This document shows positions 55,347 to 64,000 of a stretch of DNA of 64,000 bases, one piece after another. Under the pieces are notes generated by a model that searched no databases, had not been told where the DNA came from, and saw nothing but the letters and a program-made list of their open reading frames with translations. Within the stretch, counting starts at the first letter, position 1, and the number at the start of each line of letters is the position of its first letter. The translations under genes and the position numbers were made by a program. Origin of the DNA: Metallyticus violacea (taxonomy: Eukaryota; Arthropoda; Insecta; Mantodea; Metallyticidae); contig CM060846.1 in NCBI GenBank assembly GCA_030762175.1, positions 236,097,512 to 236,161,511 on the forward strand. Direction: 5' to 3'.

Positions 55347-57724
55347 CATTATGACATGTAAGTGAAGCATTAAAGTGTGTAATTCAACTAAATCATGCAA
55401 TTATTTGATTGACTTCATTGTGTAAGTTCCAAATTACAATGAGAAATTTTCTTTGTTTTCATTTAAGAATATATTTTCCTACACTGATAATTCTATGGGA
55501 TTTTGATGAGCTTTTAAGAGTTTTGCTTCAATTTGTAACTCACGGTTGTTTCTTTTTTTGCCAAAAATATCGTGCTACTGCATATTTTTCCATATGTTTA
55601 TATTTAACATTTCTCACATGTTCCACAAACCATATGGTAATGTTACATTTTGTTTTACCTATATATTTATTGTTGTAGTCTTTGCAAACTGATTTCGTAA
55701 ATGCCTGAAAAATTTTTCCTGGCAGAATTGTGTGTTTTGTGTTCTAATTGCTTTTATTCACAGGAGCCTAAATAATGTTCACATTTTTAAAAATCTTTTG
55801 AAATTTTTGATGTGCCCATGGATGAAATGTAAATTTCTTATATATCTGCTCTCCTTTGTAGCTTTTCAGTATGGTGATTTCTTTTATTTGTTTTTTTTTA
55901 ATTTTCCTATATTTTTCTTCACCAGATGTGTAATGTAGCCATTTTTCTATGCTATATCCCTGATTTTTTGGTACTCCAATTCTTATTCTGTCTCACTTAT
56001 TTGTAGGTTTGTTAATATAATGTGAGGTTATTGATTATAGCAAGTTTGTGTTATTTTGGACTGTAGGTGTTGCTTTTTATATAATTATCCATGTGGGTAT
56101 TCTTCCTGAATATGCCAAATTACAGTATGATACCATTTTTTATAATTTTCAAGTTCAGGAAAGGAAGAACTTTTTGTTCCCTATTTCCATAGTGAATTTA
56201 ATGTTGCTGTCTTGTAAGTTGAGTAATTTATTTGCCTCATCTTTCCATTTTTCATCTACTATTTCAAGGACATTAATGTAATGTTATGAAAGCCTCTATT
56301 GATTTTGTTTCAAAGAAACTCATGTACTTGTCTGCTAAGAATGGTGAGAGCCAATTACCCATTGCTAAGCTTTGTTTGTGCATATATCTTGCCTCTAAAT
56401 ATAAAGTAGGTTTCATGGATGCAAATTTTGGAGAGACTCAAATATTGTTCTATTATATCTCCAGGTAGCTTGATTAAGGTTAGCCATTTTTTAAGACATT
56501 TATTAGTTTCTCTTTGCAGATGTTGGGGAAGATAGAAACCACATCATAAGAAACTAGTAAATCCCTGTTTTCCAATTTCATAAGTTTAATTCTCTCTATT
56601 AATTCAGTTCAGTTTTTATGCTTTGACTTTTGCTTTTTGGTAACCTATTGAAATGTTTAAACAAGTTATTAGCTAAATTGTATATAGGTAAATTTATTGT
56701 ATTTAGTATAGGTCTCATTTTACTGTCAGGTTTATGTATTTTTGGTAGCCCATAGGTTCTGGGTAAGGTAGGTTGTGTTGTAAAATTTCTCTTTTTGTTT
56801 ATTGTTTAGTATAGTTATGCTTTTTAGTAGTCTGCTTACAGAACTGACATGTTTTTAGGTAGGATCAGTTGTTATATTTTCATACTCTTAGCTATCTAAT
56901 AAATTATACATGCTGTTTTCATAGTCTGTCTCATTCTTTATGATGATTTTGTTTCCTTTGTCAGCCCTGCTATAAATTACACCTTTTTCTAATAGACCAT
57001 ATCATAGGGTAATCAGATCCCTAAAGGGATGTTTCTCTTAAAATATTTTAGCGTCCCTTTTGTGTGTTTTAAAAGGATCACAGCAGGAAGCTTGATAGAT
57101 ATGATAATTACAATGCTTAGATTTTCATAGTGAGTGTAAATAGTTGCTGTTTTCTCATTAACTGTGAAGGTGTACATTTTAAAAATATAACTTCAGGCTT
57201 GAAGTTAAATAAAACTTGAAACTATTTAAACTATGAAGAAAAGTTTTTTTCTTGCATGTATCTGTAGATGATATTTAGTTTGTTGTACATTTCCAAAATA
57301 ACAATTCATACTATGATATAATACTGCAGATAAGTAGCATATGAAATGATAATATGCAAAAAAGAAGTTTTTATGAGAAACGTTACTTTGGAAAACTACA
57401 AACTAAATATCACCTACAGATACATGCAAGGAAAGCATATCTCTATTGTTTAAATAGCTTCAAGTTATATTTAACTCCAAGCCTGAAATCATATTGTTAA
57501 GATGCATAACTTTCATAGTTAATGAGAAAACAGCAACTATCTGTACCAACTAAGAAAAATTTTGCATTTTAATTATTATATCATAAAGTTTCCTGCTGTG
57601 ATTCTTTCAAAATACATAAAAGGGATGTTAAAATGGTTTAAGAGAAATATCCTTCAATCGTGCTAAAACATTTCAACAAGAATTAAGTAATATTGATAGT
57701 AATATGATCTAGAAAGACCACATT

Positions 57725-58500
57725 GATTATATTTTACCAAAATTTATTTCAGCATGTTTTAAAATTAGGTCATTTAACTTATATTATAAACAGAAACATA
57801 ACAGTACAGTTATGTTTACTTAAGCTCATTAATCATATACATACATATGGAATAATATTCTGCAAAAATTCTTTATAGCCTAAAGGGGTTCTATTTACAG
57901 AAAAGGATGGCAAGAATAATGAAAGGAGCAAAATACACAACTCATTCTAAACCACTTTTCAAAACATAATTCTACAACTAACATGCACTATATTTCAGAT
58001 ATTTTACCAAAGTATAGTTCAGCATGTTTTACTATTAGGCTATTAACTTGTTTTATAAATAGTAACATTCTACTTAAAAACAGTATATTATTCCTACTTT
58101 CATTTATTAATGATCTGCAGAATAATGTCCTGAGGAAATTCTCTAAGAGCTAAATTGATACTTTTAGAAAAAAAAAGTGGTAAAATAATCTCAGAAGCAA
58201 AACTCACCAGTCACTATAAAGCACTTTTTAAAACATTTAAAATTCCACCAAAATGGAAATATATATTTCAGTTATACTCATATGTTAGCAGACAACAATA
58301 ACACATTCATAAAAAATTCAGACATTCATGTCAAAATAATGTATTTCAGACATGACTTACACAGATCACACAGTAATCTGCAACTTTTAGAACAATGCTT
58401 ACTAGAGTGGCATGTATTTTTTTTCTTTATTCCCCTTAACATCAAGAGAATTGCATTATAATAAAGTCAAATTCAAGTTAGATTTTTCAAAAATCTTTCT
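57725..58500 (+). repeat. Tandem repeat of about 270 bp plus copy of the 30-kb block
   Basis: 57725-57985 and 57986-58250 are two diverged tandem units (TATTTTACCAAA.T.TA.TTCAGCATG at the start of each). The second unit and the following 250 bp align to 29920-30400. No coding signal. Confidence 0.6.
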
Positions 58501-58885
58501 ACTCACACCTTTTATGCAGTAGATGAACTAATATACCTGAAAAATAGCTGTTCCAACTTCTCTTAACCCTAGAGCAGGTAAGCTCAGATATAAGTTCTCC
58601 ATTGTTAGCATTTTGTATGTTCGAGCACTGCCAGTGCTTAAATCAGGCAACTGCAGCAGCTATTCATTTGCTGCTTTTTAGAGGCGAGTTGGCATAATCA
58701 CAGACCGTTAATCAAGTTAGAATGATTGTTTATAATTGTGTTTGTCCAGTAGATTCAAGCTCGTATATACAGTACCCCATACACCTAGATACACAATTAT
58801 TTTCATAATATTGTTATTTCTAATAACAATAGTGTGTGTGAAGAATATTCAAAGCCATCATATTATAATATTTTCAAAATTTTTG
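58501..58885. other. Possible 5' region upstream of the IAP gene
   Basis: More balanced base composition than the surroundings (58560-58700). On the minus strand a CAG|GTATAT junction at about 58539 could be a donor of a noncoding first exon. Weak evidence only. Confidence 0.25.
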
Positions 58886-58948
58886 GTACCACCTGTGGTA
58901 CCTCAGTAGTAAAAATGGGAGTTAAACACTATTAAATTTTTTTTGGAC
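58886..58948 (+). repeat. SINE family A tail (5'-truncated copy)
   Basis: ACCACCTGTGGTACCTCAGT and AAAAATGGGAGTTAAACACT match the family A tail at 18085-18146. Head and body are absent. Confidence 0.75.
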
Positions 58949-59070
58949 CTTTTATGAGTTTATGAGTTATTAAATTTACAAATGCCTACATTTTTTTTTA
59001 TAATTCTCTGACTACCATTTCCTTGCTAAATTAAGAGATGGTTTTAAATAAAGTAGTATAAGGATTTTGC

Positions 59071-59092
59071 AAAAAAAAAAAAAAAAAAAAAA
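59071..59092 (+). repeat. A22 homopolymer, possible retroposed poly(A)
   Basis: A run of 22 A lies 25 bases after an AATAAA at 59047-59052, as in a retroposed transcript. The source transcript is unknown. Confidence 0.5.
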
Positions 59093-59249
59093 CCAACTTT
59101 TTCTTGTTCCTTAGAAAAACATAGATTTATCTCTTAACACCATATGAACTAAAATTAGAATATGTACTGCAGTATAGTGGTACATTATCAAGTCAGTAAA
59201 TAGACGGTTAGCTGTATGAAAAAATGTTTGCACTTCAGGTACTGACACA

Positions 59250-60530
59250 CAAGTTTTTCACTTAATGAAACTGCTCTGGAGTAAATTTCTTAAATCTTTC
59301 TTCAACTGATGTTCTGTGGCTATTGAATGTGTCATTTATATGAAATGCTATTTTATTTCCATTGATCAAATCAAGTGAGGTAAATTGAAGATGGCAGGAC
59401 AATGATAAAGTAAGTGCAAAAATCTCTGTAACTGCTTCAAATGCCACAATAAATTGAAACTGAGTGAAGGCATATAACAATTTTTTTATTAGTGTTCAAT
59501 GTCCATTCTACTTCTGAGGCACCATAGGCAGTTACAGATTAACATGCTGTTACATGAGAGTCCTGATTGTTCCTTCCTGTTCTTCAGCAATTTATTCCAA
59601 TTAAATATTTCTGGCAAAATGTCATAAAAACCATACAAAATCATGTCTCTCCACAAGCCAGACTTACATAGTGTTTTAAGATATTTCATTTTAGAATCAA
59701 GGAAATGTTTTTGAAATTTTGCTTCCAGCAAAGTAATTTATTTTGCAGATTCCTGGATGAATTTACATACCTATTTTAAAATAAAATGTTTTTATTTCTT
59801 TAACATTGGTGGCCTTTGGTATAGTTGGATTTAGGCAGTGATTGGCTGTGACCATACATGTTAATGGTTGGTACATGAGATTTTGCACTTGCACACTGTG
59901 ATATTTTGCTGCAACTCTCCATATAGGCTTTCTTCCTAAATCTTGAACTAATATAACAATATTACAAGCATGGCTAGTATGGTGTTTGTTAGTCCTCCTG
60001 TTAGGTTACTGACATTTACAGTTCCCACAAAATCTTCCCCTACAGCAAACGTTGCATATGTAATTACCTGATGTTAAATGTTATTTGCTCATAAGTACTT
60101 TTGTCAGTTGTCTCATTTGACACTAATGTAAAATATCACCTATTTACATGATCTGCAGTTTTTCTGAAGTATTCCCCACAGCAATCAATAAAATAATTTT
60201 AAATGGTTTTACTGATATGGGTTGTAATTTTTGGGAGCAGTTTCTAAATATTCTTTCAATATTGCATTACTCCCACTTATTCAGTATCTAAGGAGGGTGG
60301 GAAAATTTCCTTCCACTTCAGTTTCTTCAGTTGCAGTGCTTCAATTTAAAATGAGTTTTCTGTCATCCCTAGGATCCATGAGAGGAATATTTTGACAGCT
60401 ACAGAGAATGATAGTTTCTATGATTGGGATTAGCTGCTGTATGTTTTGTTGTACTAGCTCCTTCAAATAGTTGTCAATTAGAATGGTAATATTTTGACAC
60501 TTTCCTTCAATTGATTCCTTAAACAATAAG
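59250..60530 (-). pseudogene. hAT-class relic (52-kDa repressor/DUF4371-like)
   Basis: On the minus strand, 60526-60341 reads NIQQLIPIIETIILCSCQN and then DPRDDRKL, which corresponds to the 'R..LIPI..TI..CGRQ......HRDD' start of DUF4371-type proteins. Further on, 59731-59489 contains YLKTLCKSGLWRDMILYGF and YDILPEIFN, the 'LC.TRW..R......F...' block, and 59480-59262 has FEAVTEIFALTLSLSCHLQ and NSHRTSVEERF. Order, spacing and strand agree. A SINE A tail at 59490-59537 splits two of the fragments. Inactive. Confidence 0.6.
59490..59537 (-). repeat. SINE family A tail inside the hAT relic
   Basis: GTGTTCAATGTCCATTCTAC and CTTCTGAGGCACCATAGGCA match the family A tail on the minus strand. It separates two readable parts of the transposase relic. 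Confidence 0.65.
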
Positions 60531-62045
60531 CTTTAGGAAACATTTTGTGATACTGACATGCATAAAGATTGTTGAACTCCTGTATTCCATTTTTATACCG
60601 ATTGAATAGTATTACTAAAAAAGCTCAAAGAGTTTGGTCACCACAACCCCCTTACATCTGCTGGATAACACACAAAATCAACAGTATGCACCTTATATTT
60701 ATCTTTATAGGTTAGCCAAGTTAAATCCTTCATCCAATTTATTTGAATATTTCTATTATGCCCATTGTTTTTGAGAGGGAAATCATATGTTCAATCAGCT
60801 GCCCAAGGGTTACACAATAACTGATATTTCAGTCTATCAGCCTCATCATTATTGTAACAACTTATATAGTTCAGGATTAATTGAAACATGTTCCATATTA
60901 ATTTTCACCTCTGATCCAGTATACCACCACTTTCACCAATTCTCGCACTTGTTTAATCAACTCTATTTTGATCTTTAACACTACCTATGTTGCTAACACA
61001 TCACCGTTCTGTTTTTGGCTATCGCAATGAAAAAATGAATTCACAGGTTATTGATTGCTTAATTTAATTTTTTTAACTATATTTTAATTTTGAAATTCTG
61101 AGAACCAAACATGAAACACTTCACAATATCTGAGCTTTGATGAATACACAAAGATATCTAACTTAATACTAAATCAACTTGCCATTGCTACTTCCCAGTA
61201 TTTTCTAAGTAATAAAATAATGGACAGTCTCACCACAAAACCCTCATGGCACGATGTCTTTGTTGTTTAAGAGCCCAATGGACAACAATATGTGGTAGGT
61301 TAATGAACCATCTGTAAAGCTAAGTAAAGCAGAGTGTGCCAGAAAATTTTGATCAGTATTTACAATGGGAGACATGCCTATGTAACAGCAATATAATTAT
61401 TTACATTCTCAATGTAACAAACATTCCAAGCTTTAAAAATTTCTTTAGTTTTGCAGAAATTTATCAGCAGATGAGTGCACATCAGCCAGTTTATGAGTTT
61501 TTCTGATGCCTTTGCTGTCTAGTTGCAGATCTTTAAGTAAGAATACCAAACACTTGCAATCCAAACAAGATGTTAGGATTTCCATTCCTGTTCCACTAGT
61601 GTTCCACACTAGTGTTCTTGAATATTAATATGGTTTCCCTTCTTTAGGGCTATAAGATACAAATATGCAATAATTCCATAATGTCAACCCTGGATATTTT
61701 TTGGCATCCCAATATTGTGAAGCTTTTCATGATATTTTCCTCTTGTTTTCTGCTGGTGTTAGTGGTAGTTTTCTGGTTTAAAAATGTGAATTTCACAACA
61801 TATACTGTAATTAGATATTATTTTGAAATTTTATTTGGAACTTATATTTATGAACTTCAAAATAAATTGATAATAACTTTTAATTAGCTAGTTTATTATT
61901 CTTATGCTCCAATTAGCATTGAATTATAATAGAGAATATGTTTCACAGGGTTTTACCTGCATTTTCACTGTGAGTTGACTGCTGCATTTGTTGTTAGTTG
62001 GATGGACTTGGTGTAGCTCACATGAACAATTTATTTGGATGAATT
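60531..62045. other. AT-rich stretch with one inverted repeat copy
   Basis: No supported gene. The part 61410-61535 is an inverted, diverged copy of the unit repeated at 62858-63075 (shared minus-strand phrase CTGATAAATTT.TGCAAAA). Confidence 0.45.
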
Positions 62046-62049
62046 TGTT

Positions 62050-62760
62050 TTCTGTTCAGATGTGCAAGTTTATAACCTTATCTTCATAATTTTTTTTTTT
62101 TAATTTTGTTCCCATATTCCTAGCTCCAAGGGTCTATCTATGAATTTAAATAATTTGACTTCCATTTCTAATGATGTTTATCTCTCCCGAAGTGATGTGC
62201 ATCCACTGATTTATCTATCTGATTGTCCCTGATGCTTCTCTAGTGTTGCTTTAGCCTAATACCAATGCTTCTTTTTGTTTTGCCAATATATACTTTGTTG
62301 CATTCTGAACAGTTGATTTTATATATTCCTGGCTTATTCTCATCAACTATTCAATCATTATTATTGAAATTGAGCAGATGATTAGGTTCAATTTGTTCAC
62401 TGGGGACAAAGTAATCCCAAACTCTCTTCAATATTTTCTGCAATTATTTGTATGCCAAAGGATAATAAGTAAATTTCATGTGAATGGTAGTTTCTTTTTT
62501 TGATATTGCTTTTATATAATTTTTAGTCTGTGTATCCTTTCTTTATTCCAAGTTTCAAATTATTGCCTGTTCCTAAAATCTCTAAATAAAGAAACTAATT
62601 CATGTTGTCTTGTTCTCTTTCAGAAGTGATTTTTAATTATCCTAACTTGTAGTTTTAGCAATTTAAGTGTTTCTTAATAACCATTACAAAGATATCATCC
62701 ACATATTCATGCCAGATTTTTTTATTTGGTGATGTGCATTTATTAACTACTCAATAAACA
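62050..62760 (-). mobile_element. Penelope-like element fragment, locus E
   Basis: On the minus strand, about 62728-62655 reads EYVDDIFVMVIKKHLN, an intact RT motif C (YVDD). Further on, near 62345-62265, PGIYKINCSECNKVYIGKT gives the GIY-YIG endonuclease with CxxC. Between them the thumb region is decayed. No inverted partner and no hammerhead-like motif was found nearby. Confidence 0.75.
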
Positions 62761-62857
62761 ATAAAGTTCACAAACAAGGAGCAGGTTTAACTTTGTAGAA
62801 TCCATTTTCACCTTTTCTTGCTGATTTACATATGAGTAGTTTAGAAATGCACATCCC

Positions 62858-63075
62858 CAAACTGGCAGATGTGCATTTGCTTTTGATAAATTTGTGCAAA
62901 ACTGAAGAAATTTCTAAAGTTTGGAATGTTTGTTAAAACTGATGTATAACTCAAAGGCACCAGAAAAGCTGATAAACTGGCAGATGTACATTCATTTGTT
63001 GATAAATTTGTGCAAAATATCAAATGTCTAAAGCTTGGAATGATTGTTATAATTGATGAAGAACTGAAACCAAAT
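62858..63075 (+). repeat. Tandem repeat, two units of about 117 bp
   Basis: AAACTGGCAGATGT(G/A)CATT starts each unit (62860 and 62976), followed by GATAAATTTGTGCAAAA and TCTAAAG(T/C)TTGGAATG. A third, inverted copy is at 61410-61535. Possibly part of an unrecognised transposon. Confidence 0.65.
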
Positions 63076-63782
63076 CTTAGGGTATTCCAGCTACTTGCAT
63101 AGTTGCCTAACAAACCTGCTAAGTAAGAGATAAAGATCACATTATTTGAAGCCACATCACACATATGATCAAGTTTACTTTGGTAAACATGAAAATAGAC
63201 AATATTTAGTTTCTAACAAAACAATGAAATTGGATATTGGAGTCTTTATGGAAATTTAACATTTCACAATCATCTCAATATCTGCCATCAAGAACTATAG
63301 AACAGCTGTAAATGCAGAAGAAGCAAATTTCTGTGATATTTCTGATTCTTCTTCTGTTGATTATTTTCCAAGTATTAATAATAAATAAAAGACAAAAAAG
63401 ATAATCTTTCCTGAAAATGAGAAAACAGAAGCAATAGAAAATGCCAAAATACCAGTAGAAACTTCATCAGCAGTTCTGGGAAAATAGAAAGTACAATTTT
63501 TGATTTGTTAATCTAACATGAATAGGACATATTAAAATGTACAGGTTGAGTTGAGTAGAACATCAGTTTCAAATTAGGCCAATGAAGGTGAAAGTGAAGC
63601 CTATTCAAATACATGGGGTGCAGTATGATTATATATCTTAAACATAACTGTTTTTTTGGACAGGTTATATGTGTTATTTTCAATGTATTTTCAGATTCAT
63701 GGGTAGACGTTTGAAATGCAAATTTCCAAATAACTGTAATTATAGTGTATGTTGTGAAAATTTGCAGTTTAAACAAAAAATA
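63076..63782. other. AT-rich stretch, nothing recognised
   Basis: The minus-strand frame 63513-63854 has no recognised motif and is not annotated. Confidence 0.4.
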
Positions 63783-64000
63783 TGCCAGTAACAGCAGCAG
63801 AAAAGATGAGGAAATATTGTGAAAAGCTACAAAAATTGAATATACAATGATCACAAATAAAAATCAAAATAACTATAAAGATGAGCAGACAAAAAAGAAA
63901 ACAACTATTAGCCAACCGGCAAAAATTCAATAGAGATACTCTGAATTAGAAAGAAAGAAGAAAAATGCAGCATGGGCTCAGATGTACAAGTTGTCAAAAT
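63783..64000 (+). pseudogene. Basic N-terminal fragment of a repeat-family protein, cut by the window end
   Basis: From ATG 63783 the frame reads TAAEKMRKYCEKLQKLN before a stop, then a Lys/Arg-rich continuation with further stops. 'TAAER..KYREKLK' starts are common in arthropod repeat-family proteins, some of which carry the DUF7869-like domain seen near 2.5 kb. The link is a suggestion only, and the rest lies outside the window. Confidence 0.3.

Larger units (their letters stand above)
55155..57690. mobile_element. Penelope-like element, locus D, palindromic at both ends
   Basis: A minus-strand PLE runs from about 57300 to 55205. Its RT pieces, read on the minus strand, include YGLPKIHKPDSKMRPILN (about 56755-56700), SYDVVSIFPNI (56555-56523; motif A) and MGNWLSPFLADKYMS (about 56365-56315; motif B). 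The GIY-YIG region is near 55690-55590 (YIGKTKCN). The 3' end is a 108-bp-arm palindrome (55159-55266 and 55291-55400) with a hammerhead-like motif in each arm. The 5' end is also inverted: 57010-57300 recurs inverted at 57375-57690. Numerous stops. Confidence 0.8.

Noticed and set aside
55409..56468. Plus-strand frames of 60-89 codons
   Set aside because: Antisense to the minus-strand PLE reverse transcriptase and endonuclease of locus D.
1..64000. CRISPR arrays, rRNA genes, intact tRNA genes, bacterial operons
   Set aside because: None seen. Repeats are dispersed, tandem-diverged or microsatellite, and tRNA-like segments belong to SINEs or are degenerate.

Overview
The window is AT-rich, intron-rich eukaryotic DNA, most likely from an arthropod. 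The evidence is a spliced inhibitor-of-apoptosis (IAP) gene with two BIR domains, set among animal-type mobile elements: Penelope-like elements (PLEs), a Polinton/Maverick, piggyBac, hAT, Tc1/mariner-like, APE-type LINEs and tRNA-derived SINEs. There are no bacterial-style gene arrays, and almost every long reading frame belongs to a mobile element. All assignments come from reading the sequence; no database search was run, and the species is not identified.

Layout. 0.4-1.2 kb: inverted PLE pair with hammerhead-like ends. 1.5-2.8 kb: repeat-protein relic and an 89-bp foldback MITE. 3.3-3.5 kb: SINE. 4.4-6.0 kb: hAT transposase relic. 8.5-17.8 kb: decayed Polinton on the + strand (protein-primed-type PolB, packaging ATPase, integrase, minor and major capsid proteins), cut into by a SINE piece and followed by a full SINE. 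19.7-21.5 kb: piggyBac element bounded by TTAA. 21.6-22.8 kb: GAA repeat, CCAAT/TATA promoter-like tract, tandem repeat. 24.0-52.3 kb: the only convincing host gene, an IAP on the minus strand. Exons lie at 52291-51868, 50327-50148 and 24208-24000, with perfectly compatible phases. BIR2 is split by an intron of about 25.9 kb that holds a PLE inverted pair, a gag-only LINE-like retroelement, an LTR-like segment, SINEs, a Tc1/mariner-like relic, an APE LINE and another PLE inverted pair. 53.6-64 kb: two more hAT-class relics, two more PLEs (one with a near-perfect palindrome carrying two hammerhead-like motifs), SINE tails and tandem repeats.

How it fits together. The IAP would encode about 270 residues with two zinc-binding BIR domains and no RING in the window. 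Its expression requires splicing across the 26-kb transposon-filled intron. The mobile elements are nearly all broken by stops and frameshifts. The best preserved are the PLE copies at 47-48 kb, the LINE at 44-46 kb and a few Polinton capsid and polymerase fragments. The most notable structural theme is that four of the five coding PLE loci are inverted pairs, and three loci carry hammerhead-ribozyme-like motifs at the 3' side of the GIY-YIG endonuclease region.
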